Shown: positions 1 through 6,724, counted from the first letter of the stretch. The stretch: DNA of 14,037 nucleotides from an uncultured Bacilli bacterium (GCA_947631365.1 CANRLB010000022.1:1-14037), one strand, 5' to 3'. Numbers and translations: made by a program. Notes: generated by a model not told the origin, from the letters alone.

Positions 1-111
1 TTACTTGTTTTTACGTGCATTTAGTTCTTTAATATCCTATTTTTTACATTACGAGAATTTAACTTTTTATTCAACGAGAAAAAAATTATGTAAAAAAATA
101 ATCATTTTAAC

Positions 112-129
112 TAACATATATGTTACAAT
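112..129 (+). promoter_or_regulatory. Promoter with overlapping 14-bp palindrome
   Basis: An extended -10 element (TG, one base, TACAAT at 124-129) lies 21 bases before the ATG at 151. No good -35 is visible; the TG extension would compensate. The perfect palindrome TAACATATATGTTA (112-125) runs into the -10, a common place for a repressor site. The rest of 1-111 shows only AT-rich sequence and no supportable gene. Promoter likely; the operator role is inference. Confidence 0.5.
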
Positions 130-150
130 AAAAATGAAAGAAGTGATAAA

Positions 151-774
151 ATGGCCTCATCAATCATTCATATGGCTATAGCAAAAGAAATAAATAAAAA
201 TTTAAAAAGAAATGAAAACCAATTATTAATTGGATCAATTGCTCCAGATATATCAAAAATAGTTAATGAACCTAGAAATAAAACTCATTTTACTCAAAAA
301 AATGAAACGATTCCTGATATAAAAAAGTTTTTAAAAAAATATAAAAAAGAATTAAATGACGATTTTGTTATGGGATATTATATTCATTTATATACTGATT
401 ATTTATGGTCTAAATTTTTCTTAACTGAAATAACTAATAAAAGTTTTGTAAAAAAATTAAATGGTGATATAGTTAATTTAAATGGTAATATGCTTTTATT
501 GTATATTTATAATGATTATACTAATTTAAATATAGAATTAATTAATAAATACAATTTAGATTTTGAATTTATGTATAAAGAAGAAAATAAATATATTCCT
601 AATATAATTAAAGAAATACCTTATGAAAAATTACCGGCCTTGTATGAAAATTTTGAAAGAATAATTGAAAATTCAAAAACATCTAAAGTATTTATCTTTG
701 ATATAGAAAATATTGTTAATTTTATTAATTTATGTGTAAAAATTATTTCTTCAGAAATAAACAATATAAATTAA
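151..774 (+). CDS. Zinc-dependent phospholipase C-like protein (PF00882 type)
   Basis: This 207-residue protein resembles the short bacterial relatives of zinc-dependent phospholipase C, which are putative metal-dependent hydrolases. Visible marks are His7 near the N-terminus, the LLIGSIAPD stretch ending at Asp33, His46 in KTHF, and the HLYTD motif with His79 and Asp83. In the family such His and Asp residues hold zinc ions. There is no signal peptide or membrane helix, so it is probably cytoplasmic. GAAGTGAT at 140-147 supports the ATG at 151; an ATG at 134 is out of frame. It is a single-gene unit with its own promoter and is convergent with the hydrolase gene at 809. The substrate is unknown; actual phospholipase activity is not shown. 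Confidence 0.6.
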   Translation: MASSIIHMAIAKEINKNLKRNENQLLIGSIAPDISKIVNEPRNKTHFTQKNETIPDIKKFLKKYKKELNDDFVMGYYIHLYTDYLWSKFFLTEITNKSFVKKLNGDIVNLNGNMLLLYIYNDYTNLNIELINKYNLDFEFMYKEENKYIPNIIKEIPYEKLPALYENFERIIENSKTSKVFIFDIENIVNFINLCVKIISSEINNIN

Positions 775-810
775 AAGGTAAGAAATTTGATTTTAATTCT
801 TACCTTTTTT
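773..810 (+). terminator. Bidirectional intrinsic terminator
   Basis: The 12-bp perfect arms AAAAGGTAAGAA (773-784) and TTCTTACCTTTT (797-808) enclose a 12-base loop. T-runs follow on both strands. It serves both the plus-strand gene ending at 774 and the minus-strand gene whose TAA stop is at 811-809, so both stop codons lie in or against the hairpin. Confidence 0.85.
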
Positions 811-2263
811 ATCTAATATGAGTTTCTTTATTTTCTTTTTCTAAATCTTTAATTCCTAGAATATCTTCTAATATTTTTAACTTGAAAGCTAGTTCAACTC
901 CAGGATGAATAACGGCATCATCTCTATCATAAGCATATCTTGATGCATCAATAACTTCTCTTCCACTAGGTAAAGTAACGACTCTTTCGCCATTTTCTTT
1001 TACCAATACTTTAGAAGAATCACTATTAATAGTAACTCTGTTATGACTTCGATTTGAACCCATAAATAAATTTATTTCATTAACTGGATCTATAGTAAAC
1101 TGTGTACCAGACCAACCAGCTGCTGCTAGAGAATTACCACTTAAAGGATGATGAACTTCACTTAAAGATAAAATAGGATTTTTAGAATAACAAAGCATAC
1201 CTAGATATTGCGTTGCACTATTACTTCCATCTTTTTTAGTATAAAGATAACCTGTTCTATTTTTAGCCATTTCATCTCTTAAGTGAGCTCCAATAATACT
1301 TGTTGTAATTAAGGCATTAGCTAATTTTTCCATATCTTTTGAAGTAGAGAATAAACCAGCATGACCACTTAAATTCCCTTCTGGTTGCCCTAAAACCCTC
1401 GCTTTATCATCACTAGATACACCTTTATTAATATAATTTCTTTCTACTATATTGCCATCTTTATAAATTCTTACATCACTGTTAGTTGATGCTACTCTTT
1501 TTATTCTATCATCATCTATTTTTACTAAAGTATCACTCATTTGTAAAGGATCTAAAATATAATATTTTAAAAAGCTATAATAATCCATACTAGTTACTTT
1601 TTCAACAACATACTTTAATGCCATTGAGGCAAAATCATTATAAGATGTTTCTCCGTAATTTAAAGTTTTAGGAGCGGCCGTAAATAAAATACTTTCCGCC
1701 TCTTCTTTCGATTTAGCACTATCAACTCTTTTTTCTGTTCCTAAAGGTTTATAAGAAAGTAAATCAAAAATAGTTATTCCTTTTAAATTTTCAAATTGGG
1801 GAGCATATTTTACTACATCATCATTAATATTTAACTCTCCCATCTCTACTAATTTTAATACCGCAATACCTGTAAATAACTTAGTTGTTGAAGCTAAATC
1901 AAAAATTGTATCATTAGTCATTGGATCAATATTTGGAATATTGCCATTATTGGTAGCAATAACTTCTTCCCTATTACCAGCATAAAAACTATGTTGATAA
2001 TTTTTGGTTCCTAAAGATACAACCATTCCTGGAGCATTTTTCTTAATTAAACAAAAATCTCTTATTTTTTCTTCAATTTTCGACTCTTTAATTAAACATT
2101 CTCGAAGCTCGTTTAAAGTTGCATCGGGATTTTCTTTAATAACTTTATCTACCCCTAATACTAAGGATTCATAAAATGCTCTTGGTACTAAATTTTGTTG
2201 AGTTACATCCGCATTAATATTTTGTCTTTGATATAATTCATCAATATATTTTGAATAATTCAT
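809..2263 (-). CDS. Serine hydrolase, beta-lactamase/PBP-like (PF00144)
   Basis: This is a cytoplasmic member of the serine beta-lactamase-like family (esterases, DD-peptidase relatives). The ATG at 2263 (484 residues) is preferred because AGGTGG at 2277-2272 lies 8 bases before it; an in-frame GTG at 2275 overlaps that site. In the 484-residue numbering the nucleophile motif is S125-T-T-K128 and the tyrosine motif is Y208-N-D. A GHAGLFST stretch lies near 300, and the third active-site strand reads AAAGWSGT near 380-387. There the usual K/H-T-G appears as A-A-G, which is unusual. About 75 residues precede the domain, and no signal peptide or membrane anchor is visible. It is the last gene of the sufU-DUF1292-hydrolase run. 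Substrate unknown. Confidence 0.8.
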   Translation of the reverse strand: MNYSKYIDELYQRQNINADVTQQNLVPRAFYESLVLGVDKVIKENPDATLNELRECLIKESKIEEKIRDFCLIKKNAPGMVVSLGTKNYQHSFYAGNREEVIATNNGNIPNIDPMTNDTIFDLASTTKLFTGIAVLKLVEMGELNINDDVVKYAPQFENLKGITIFDLLSYKPLGTEKRVDSAKSKEEAESILFTAAPKTLNYGETSYNDFASMALKYVVEKVTSMDYYSFLKYYILDPLQMSDTLVKIDDDRIKRVASTNSDVRIYKDGNIVERNYINKGVSSDDKARVLGQPEGNLSGHAGLFSTSKDMEKLANALITTSIIGAHLRDEMAKNRTGYLYTKKDGSNSATQYLGMLCYSKNPILSLSEVHHPLSGNSLAAAGWSGTQFTIDPVNEINLFMGSNRSHNRVTINSDSSKVLVKENGERVVTLPSGREVIDASRYAYDRDDAVIHPGVELAFKLKILEDILGIKDLEKENKETHIR

Positions 2264-2277
2264 TTTTTCCACCACCT

Positions 2278-2541
2278 TTAACTTATTTCTTCAATAATTG
2301 TTTTAATTAATTCTAATCCTAATTTTTTTTCATAAGTTGTTTTAGGCTCTATTAATTTAATCGCACTCCCTAACATTTCATATAATGAATAATATACTCT
2401 TAATTTATTATTTTCATCATAAGTATTATCAGTATATACTATATAATCTTTATTTTCTTTATCATCATGATAAGTAGCTACTGCTTCACACTTTACTTTA
2501 TTTCCATCTTTATCTACTCTTTCAAATTGCATTCTATCCAT
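2278..2541 (-). CDS. DUF1292-type small protein
   Basis: This 87-residue acidic protein starts at the ATG at 2541, not the upstream ATG at 2565, because AAGGAG (2553-2548) lies six bases before 2541. That ribosome site overlaps the sufU stop (TAAGGAG), so translation is probably coupled to sufU. The sequence has the DUF1292 pattern: a leading dGnkvkce strand, then YHDDKENKDYIVYTD, then a VYYSLYE strand, predicting a small beta-sheet fold. There is no signal peptide, membrane helix or catalytic motif. DUF1292 proteins are widespread in Firmicutes and lack a settled function. The stop is 14 bases before the hydrolase ATG, so it sits inside that operon. Confidence 0.7.
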   Translation of the reverse strand: MDRMQFERVDKDGNKVKCEAVATYHDDKENKDYIVYTDNTYDENNKLRVYYSLYEMLGSAIKLIEPKTTYEKKLGLELIKTIIEEIS

Positions 2542-2551
2542 AATAATCTCC

Positions 2552-2980
2552 TTATTTATTTTCATAGGTCTCTATGGCTTTTAATATTCCTCTATAAGGA
2601 AGTAAAGCACAATTTTTACGATTACTTTGTTTATAAATATCTTGAAAGGCTAATCCTTCATTTAATAAATTATCATCATATTCTTCTTCATTACACATAT
2701 GATAAAAATTATTTATATATTCTTTGGCTTCATTAATAGTTTTCCCAATTAAATTTTTAAGCATAATTGATGTTGAAGATGTTGAAATAGCACACGCTTC
2801 GCCATTAAATTTAATATCTTTAATGATATTTCCATTAAATAATATATACAAATCGATATTATCAATACAATTAGGATTTCTAGTATTTATTTTAATATAA
2901 TTTTCATCATTAACTTCTTCTTTATGAAAAGGATTTTGAAAGTTTTCTAATATTATTTCCCTACTTATTTCTTTATCCAT
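2552..2980 (-). CDS. sufU: SufU zinc-dependent sulfur-transfer protein
   Basis: SufU accepts persulfide sulfur from SufS and passes it to the Fe-S assembly scaffold. The protein has 142 residues, the usual length. All four expected zinc ligands are present: Cys38 and Asp40 in NPNCID, Cys63 in GEACAIS, and Cys124 in RKNCALLPY. They match the spacing known for Bacillus SufU (C41, D43, C66, C128). Unusually, the Gly normally between the first Cys and the Asp is Ile39. The ribosome site is weak (AGAAAGAAG). Unlike the common sufC-D-S-U-B order, sufU here is separated from sufS by two unrelated genes and has its own promoter, and no sufB follows it. Confidence 0.92.
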   Translation of the reverse strand: MDKEISREIILENFQNPFHKEEVNDENYIKINTRNPNCIDNIDLYILFNGNIIKDIKFNGEACAISTSSTSIMLKNLIGKTINEAKEYINNFYHMCNEEEYDDNLLNEGLAFQDIYKQSNRKNCALLPYRGILKAIETYENK

Positions 2981-3001
2981 AAATAATCTTCTTTCTCTAC
3001 C

Positions 3002-3030
3002 AATTTAACGCATTTTTTTAATTATGTCAA
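3002..3030 (-). promoter_or_regulatory. sufU promoter
   Basis: On the minus strand a perfect TTGACA (-35, 3030-3025) is followed after 17 bases by TAAATT (-10, 3007-3002). Transcription would start near 2995-3000, about 15-20 bases before the sufU ATG. This lets sufU, the DUF1292 gene and the hydrolase be transcribed apart from sufC-D-S. Confidence 0.6.
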
Positions 3031-3039
3031 ATAATCTCT

Positions 3040-3288
3040 CTACTTAAAATTGTCAATTTGTAAAGCCTCTTTAATACTTTTTAAGAATAATGGTAATAAT
3101 TTTATTATAAGTTTATTATTTTTAACTTTTACAAGTTCATCTTTATCTTCATAACAACACAATTTGTTTTGATAATTATTTTTATCTATTAAATAATAAT
3201 AATATTTTTCTTCATAAAATACTTTACCTGCAACTACATAGGTCTTATTATCATCTAAAGTTAATATGTCTTTGATATTAATATTCAT
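3040..3288 (-). CDS. Small beta-rich protein, unrecognised
   Basis: This 82-residue protein is not firmly recognised. It begins with an ILTLDDNKTYVVAGKV strand, then EEKYYYYLIDKNN, CCYEDKDELVKV and a hydrophobic C-terminal helix. The pattern of short strands followed by a helix is reminiscent of the DUF1292-type protein encoded nearby, but this is a fold-level impression only. The ATG overlaps the upstream stop as TAATG (3290-3286), so its translation is probably coupled to the 162-residue gene before it. No strong ribosome site of its own is visible. The stop is TAG. It lies 59 bases upstream of sufU. Confidence 0.6.
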   Translation of the reverse strand: MNINIKDILTLDDNKTYVVAGKVFYEEKYYYYLIDKNNYQNKLCCYEDKDELVKVKNNKLIIKLLPLFLKSIKEALQIDNFK

Positions 3289-3776
3289 TATCTTTTTAAA
3301 CCATTTTCTAGATCATCATCTAAACTGATTTCTCTTTGCAATTCGGCAAACTTTTGAAGAGATCTTTCAAGATCTTGTTCATAATAAGATGCACTATCTT
3401 GTTCTTTATTTAATTTTTCTAAATATTCTAAACTATCTTGATATTCTAAGTATCTTTCAAGATAAATGCTTCGATTAGTTTCACTTTGCTTACAAGCATT
3501 AAGAGAAGCAGCTGATATTATACCATCTAAAAAGCCAGACCACCCAAAAAAAGGTGAAGGAAGTGAGAGAAAAGAAATCTTTAATTTATCTAATACTTCT
3601 TCAAATAATAAAGGACTTATTAAAGATGTTCCCCAGATAAAAAAATTAATTATTGAAATCATTCCCATTACTGCAGCAATTAAAGCAGTATAAGCACTAT
3701 CTTTAGAATATTCCCAATTTAAATTATCATACATATCCTTTTGCTTTATTTTAAATCTTTTTTCATCATTATCCAT
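3288..3776 (-). CDS. Membrane-associated coiled-coil protein, unrecognised
   Basis: This 162-residue protein has no family I can name. A charged N-terminus (1-27) leads to one clear membrane helix near 28-49 (AYTALIAAVMGMISI onward) and a weaker hydrophobic segment near 67-94. Residues about 104-152 are charged and heptad-like (YLERYLEYQDSLEYLEKL), suggesting a coiled coil. AAGGAG nine bases before the ATG at 3776 supports the start. It has its own strong promoter and is co-transcribed with the 82-residue gene. It interrupts the suf genes between sufS and sufU; a link to Fe-S assembly is not indicated by the sequence. Confidence 0.65.
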   Translation of the reverse strand: MDNDEKRFKIKQKDMYDNLNWEYSKDSAYTALIAAVMGMISIINFFIWGTSLISPLLFEEVLDKLKISFLSLPSPFFGWSGFLDGIISAASLNACKQSETNRSIYLERYLEYQDSLEYLEKLNKEQDSASYYEQDLERSLQKFAELQREISLDDDLENGLKR

Positions 3777-3805
3777 TTTAAATTTCTCCTTAAAAATACT
3801 GAACT

Positions 3806-3834
3806 AGTATAGCATAATTCAAAATTATTGTAAA
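3806..3834 (-). promoter_or_regulatory. Promoter of the 162-residue membrane protein operon
   Basis: On the minus strand TTTACA (3834-3829), a 17-base spacer and TATACT (3811-3806) form a near-consensus promoter. The -10 is extended by TG (TGCTATACT). Transcription would start near 3799, before the AAGGAG of the gene at 3776. It lies just downstream of the sufS terminator. Confidence 0.7.
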
Positions 3835-3845
3835 TAAAAAAAACT

Positions 3846-3874
3846 AAAAAAGAAATGACGTTTTAAATCATTTC
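3846..3874 (-). terminator. Intrinsic terminator of sufC-sufD-sufS
   Basis: Read on the minus strand, GAAATGA (3874-3868) and TCATTTC (3858-3852) form a 7-bp stem with a 9-base loop, followed by six T (3851-3846). The sufS stop codon (3865-3863) lies in the loop. This separates sufC-D-S from the downstream genes. Confidence 0.75.
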
Positions 3875-5059
3875 CTTCATTATTTTATCTTTATCTTTTA
3901 ATAAATCAATTAAACTATCAATTTCACTTTCCGTATTATAGAAATATAGGCTAACTCTTATAGAATTAGTAACCCCTAAAACATCTTTAGTAAGTTTAGC
4001 ACAGTGACTACCTGCTCTTACACATATACCATATTTATTTAAATAGTAAGCAACATCTTCTGAAAATAAACCATCAACATTGAAAGTAACAATTCCACTA
4101 TCAGCTTCTAAATTTAAAATATCAATATGGGGAATTTTAACTAGTTTTTCAATCAAATAACTTCGTAAATCTTTTTCATATTTTTCAATATTTTCCATAC
4201 CAATTTTATTTAAATATTTAACTGCTTCTCCTAAACCAATAACGCCAGCAATATTAGGAGTTCCAGCTTCAAGTCTTGTTGGTATTTCTTTTAAAACCAT
4301 TTTTTCAGGAGTATCAAATGATTCATTCATACCACCACCTAAATTAACTGGTTCAATTGCTTCCATTAATTCATATTTAGCATACATTACACCAACTCCG
4401 GTTGGTCCTAACATTTTATGACCAGAAAAAGCAAGAAAATCAACATCACTATCACTAACATTAATTTTTTTATGAGGAACACTTTGTGCACCATCAACAA
4501 CCACAAAAATATCTCTTTCATGGGCAAAAGAACAAATTTCTTTAATTGGTCTTACATCTCCCACTACATTAGTTATCTCAGCTAAACTAATAACTTTTGT
4601 CCTGGGACTAACAACACTTTTTAAATTATCAATAGTTACAAAATTATTATCATCTAAGGGAATATATTTAATTACAGCTCCAGTTTCCCCCGCAACTCTA
4701 AACCACGGCATAACATTCGAAGCATGTTCCATTTTCGTAATTAATATTTCATCCCCTGCTTCAAGAAGATTACTAAAAAAACCATTGACAATTAAATTCA
4801 TACTATCCGTTGAACCACTTGTAAAAACTATTTCTTCTTTTCTTCTTGCCCCAATAAAATCTTTAACTAAGTCTCTGGCATTTTCATATTCTAAATCAAC
4901 TTTATAGGAAATATCATAATCTCCCCGATGGGCATTAGCACTATAATTTTCATAATAATCGGTCATTTTATCAATGACACATTGGGGTTTTAAACTAGTT
5001 GCCCCATTATCAAGATAAATAATATCTTGTTTGAGCATTGGAAAATCTTCTCTATGCAT
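3863..5059 (-). CDS. sufS: Cysteine desulfurase SufS
   Basis: SufS is a PLP enzyme that converts cysteine to alanine and holds the released sulfur as a persulfide for SufU and Fe-S assembly. The 398 residues are the family's normal length. Visible are His112 (EHASN), Asp189 in DGAQS, the PLP lysine Lys215 in SGHKMLGP, and the active-site Cys353 in RAGSHCAK; the latter carries the Arg-Ala-Gly pattern of group II desulfurases. Arg368 follows in the SIRVSLYFYN stretch. The ATG at 5059 has an ideal GGAGGTG (5070-5064), and the gene overlaps the sufD end by 8 bases, so the two are probably coupled. A terminator sits at its stop. Confidence 0.96.
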   Translation of the reverse strand: MHREDFPMLKQDIIYLDNGATSLKPQCVIDKMTDYYENYSANAHRGDYDISYKVDLEYENARDLVKDFIGARRKEEIVFTSGSTDSMNLIVNGFFSNLLEAGDEILITKMEHASNVMPWFRVAGETGAVIKYIPLDDNNFVTIDNLKSVVSPRTKVISLAEITNVVGDVRPIKEICSFAHERDIFVVVDGAQSVPHKKINVSDSDVDFLAFSGHKMLGPTGVGVMYAKYELMEAIEPVNLGGGMNESFDTPEKMVLKEIPTRLEAGTPNIAGVIGLGEAVKYLNKIGMENIEKYEKDLRSYLIEKLVKIPHIDILNLEADSGIVTFNVDGLFSEDVAYYLNKYGICVRAGSHCAKLTKDVLGVTNSIRVSLYFYNTESEIDSLIDLLKDKDKIMKEMI

Positions 5060-5708
5060 CTTTCACCTCCAAATCTTTTATATATTGATCCATATTACTA
5101 TAGATAAAACCTTTTAACATAATCTTTTTAGCTATATCTTCATTTAAACCTTTACTCATTAAATAATCTACTTCTTCTTTATTTAAACTACCTATTGTAG
5201 TTAAGTGATTAGCGGACACTTCATTACTTAAACAAATAATATTAGGTTCTATATGAACACATCCGCCATTATTTACTCCTTTTAAATCTTCAAGGGCAAT
5301 ATTATTTAAAGTATCTTTAAATACTTTGACATTAATAATCATCTTGATTATTTCTTTATTACTTATCATTCTACTTTTTATCATGGAATTATTATTATTA
5401 CCAATAATATTATTATTAACAATTATTTCTCTTTTTTCATTACTTATAATAGAAATATTTAAATTAAAATGCGAATTATTATTTTGATTAATGTTGAAAA
5501 CCATATTCTTTTCCACATTTTTATTAAAAACATATATATCTATAAAACTATCATCTTCTAAATTAATATCTATATTCCCTATTTTTTCATTTATTAAATA
5601 TAATTTAACATTACCTTTAACATTTATTTTTATATCATCATTTTTAATATTAACAATATAACTATCATTACATAAATTTATAATATCACTCACTAATATT
5701 TTATTCAT
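5052..5708 (-). CDS. sufD: Short SufB/SufD-family Fe-S scaffold protein
   Basis: This protein belongs to the SufB/SufD family, whose members pair with SufC to build Fe-S clusters. It has only 218 residues, about half of a usual SufD. The C-terminal part is diagnostic: HIEPNIICLSNEV, then ANHLTTIGSLNKEEVDYL, then SKGLNEDIAKKIMLKGF. His168 matches the conserved SufD His that follows the V-K-C-S-H position, although the usual Cys there is Ala166. The N-terminal half is Asn/Ile-rich with alternating strands, consistent with a shortened beta-helix. The usual N-terminal region is missing with no sign of a frameshift. It lies 15 bases after sufC. It resembles SufD more than SufB, but it could act as the only scaffold subunit. 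Confidence 0.82.
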   Translation of the reverse strand: MNKILVSDIINLCNDSYIVNIKNDDIKINVKGNVKLYLINEKIGNIDINLEDDSFIDIYVFNKNVEKNMVFNINQNNNSHFNLNISIISNEKREIIVNNNIIGNNNNSMIKSRMISNKEIIKMIINVKVFKDTLNNIALEDLKGVNNGGCVHIEPNIICLSNEVSANHLTTIGSLNKEEVDYLMSKGLNEDIAKKIMLKGFIYSNMDQYIKDLEVKDA

Positions 5709-5723
5709 AAAACAATTTCTTTC

Positions 5724-6473
5724 TTATAACAAATGCTCATCTAACTCGTTAGATAATTCTTTAAATCCTTTATTTAAGATTTCATTTGCTAATTCTTTTT
5801 GACCACTTTTTATTATTTTTTTATCATTTAATAAATGAACATAATAATCATCAAAAGTATTAATTAAAGTATTAGAATGAGTTATAATAAGAATTCCTGG
5901 TTGATACTCTTCTAAATATTCTTTAATACTATTACTAACTAATTTTAAAGCATCAACATCAAGACCTGAATCAATTTCATCTAAAATAATAAATGATGGT
6001 TTTAACATCCACATATGCATAAGCTCAATTTTCTTTTTTTCACCACCAGAACAACCAACATTAATTTCTCTGTGAATAAAACTTTTATCTAAATCGAGTT
6101 TTTGACAAATATTTTCTAATTCTTTATTAAATTTTATAATATCTACCGGAGCATTATTTTTATCACTAAGACTAGCTCTTAACATTTCAGCATTCGTAAC
6201 CCCTTCAATAGCAATCGGATTTTGACTTATGGTATAAATACCTCTTTTACTTCTTTCATAAATACTTAAATTAGTAATATCTTCACCATTATAGTAAATA
6301 TGGCCTTTAACAAGATAATTTTTATCTCCCATAATTGATTTAGCAATACTACTTTTACCAACTCCATTTTTCCCCATTAAAACATGGACTTCCCCTTTAT
6401 TTATTTGTAAATTTAAATCAGAAACTAATAATTCATCATTTATATAAATATTTAAATTATCTAAATTAAGCAT
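5724..6473 (-). CDS. sufC: SufC, ABC-type ATPase of Fe-S assembly
   Basis: SufC is the soluble ABC ATPase that binds SufB/SufD proteins and drives scaffold rearrangement. The ATG at 6473 (249 residues) is chosen because AGGTG lies six bases before it; an in-frame GTG at 6482 is part of that site. In the 249-residue numbering Walker A is G34-KNGVGKS, the signature motif is CSGGEKKK near 140-147, and Walker B is FIILDE near 161-166. A D-loop SGLD and a switch His in ITHS (near 199) follow. The CSGGEKKK signature is typical of SufC. It is the first gene of a sufC-sufD-sufS operon with a promoter directly in front and a leader of only about 14 bases. Confidence 0.95.
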   Translation of the reverse strand: MLNLDNLNIYINDELLVSDLNLQINKGEVHVLMGKNGVGKSSIAKSIMGDKNYLVKGHIYYNGEDITNLSIYERSKRGIYTISQNPIAIEGVTNAEMLRASLSDKNNAPVDIIKFNKELENICQKLDLDKSFIHREINVGCSGGEKKKIELMHMWMLKPSFIILDEIDSGLDVDALKLVSNSIKEYLEEYQPGILIITHSNTLINTFDDYYVHLLNDKKIIKSGQKELANEILNKGFKELSNELDEHLL

Positions 6474-6493
6474 ATTTGTCACCTACAAAAAAG

Positions 6494-6499
6494 ATTATA
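6494..6499 (-). promoter_or_regulatory. suf operon promoter (-10)
   Basis: On the minus strand a perfect TATAAT (6499-6494) carries a TG extension (TGTTATAAT). Only a weak -35 is visible 17-19 bases upstream. Transcription would start near 6487, giving a leader of about 14 bases before the sufC ATG at 6473, too short to hold a riboswitch. Confidence 0.6.
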
Positions 6500-6536
6500 A
6501 CACAAAGTAGCATAAAATTGTAGATTAGTACCTATT

Positions 6537-6586
6537 TTTCCTTTACTTTTCCATATTTTTTATATATAATTAGCTTGTAAAGGAAA
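6537..6586 (+). promoter_or_regulatory. Promoter of the structured RNA, flanked by a 10-bp inverted repeat
   Basis: TTTACT (-35, 6542-6547), a 17-base spacer and a perfect TATAAT (-10, 6565-6570) point to a start near G6577 on the plus strand. Perfect inverted repeats TTTCCTTTAC (6537-6546) and GTAAAGGAAA (6577-6586) cover the -35 and the start point, with centres 40 bases apart. The left arm also lies about 50-60 bases upstream of the suf start. This looks like a paired operator; the regulator is unknown. Confidence 0.6.
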
Positions 6587-6724
6587 TAATATATATTAGA
6601 AATAATTATTTTGTTTCTATCCGAGCCTGAGTCCTCAACACATACGGCCTCATCTTAGGGGTAAGGGTTCGACCCGTGCTGAACAGTATGTACAGCAAAA
6701 ATCATTCGCAAGAATGGTTTTTTT
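6577..6724 (+). ncRNA. Unassigned structured small RNA, about 148 nt
   Basis: A block at about 6617-6696 is far richer in G and C than its surroundings and has no open frame of note. It has a plus-strand promoter ending at 6570 and an intrinsic terminator at 6697-6724. Visible pairings are TAGAAA/TTTCTA (6597-6602 with 6614-6619) and a long-range helix ACATAC/GTATGT (6640-6645 with 6686-6691). That helix closes two hairpins, CCTC/GGGG (6648-6651 with 6658-6661) and GGGT/ACCC (6665-6668 with 6672-6675). G-U pairs in the stems exist only when read on the plus strand, supporting that orientation. It does not match tRNA, tmRNA, SRP, RNase P or the riboswitches I know. The exact 5' end is inferred. 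Confidence 0.6.
6697..6724 (+). terminator. Intrinsic terminator of the small RNA
   Basis: AAAAATCATTC (6697-6707) pairs with GAATGGTTTTT (6712-6722) around a GCAA loop, including one G-U pair, and is followed by a T-run to 6724. On the minus strand the G-U pair becomes an A-C mismatch, so it works best for plus-strand transcription, although it may also end the DUF3800 message. The T-run overlaps the DUF3800 stop codon (6725-6723). Confidence 0.85.

Noticed and set aside
1..60. End of another gene at the left edge
   Set aside because: A minus-strand frame ending at a TAA at 1-3 is closed by an upstream stop after about eleven codons; nothing supports a gene.
2467..2736. 89-codon plus-strand open frame opposite sufU and the DUF1292 gene
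   Set aside because: Low-complexity hydrophobic product antisense to two supported genes.
3466..3693. 75-codon plus-strand open frame opposite the 162-residue gene
   Set aside because: Antisense to a gene with a strong promoter and ribosome site; no own signals.
6661..6680. GGTTCGAC resembles a tRNA T-arm, suggesting a tRNA or the 5' part of tmRNA
   Set aside because: The flanking bases cannot form a 5-bp T-stem, there is no acceptor stem or CCA, and no tmRNA tag frame is visible.
6600..6722. Riboswitch in the leader of the suf operon
   Set aside because: The suf promoter lies downstream of this block, its leader is only about 14 bases, and the G-U pairs and terminator point to plus-strand transcription.
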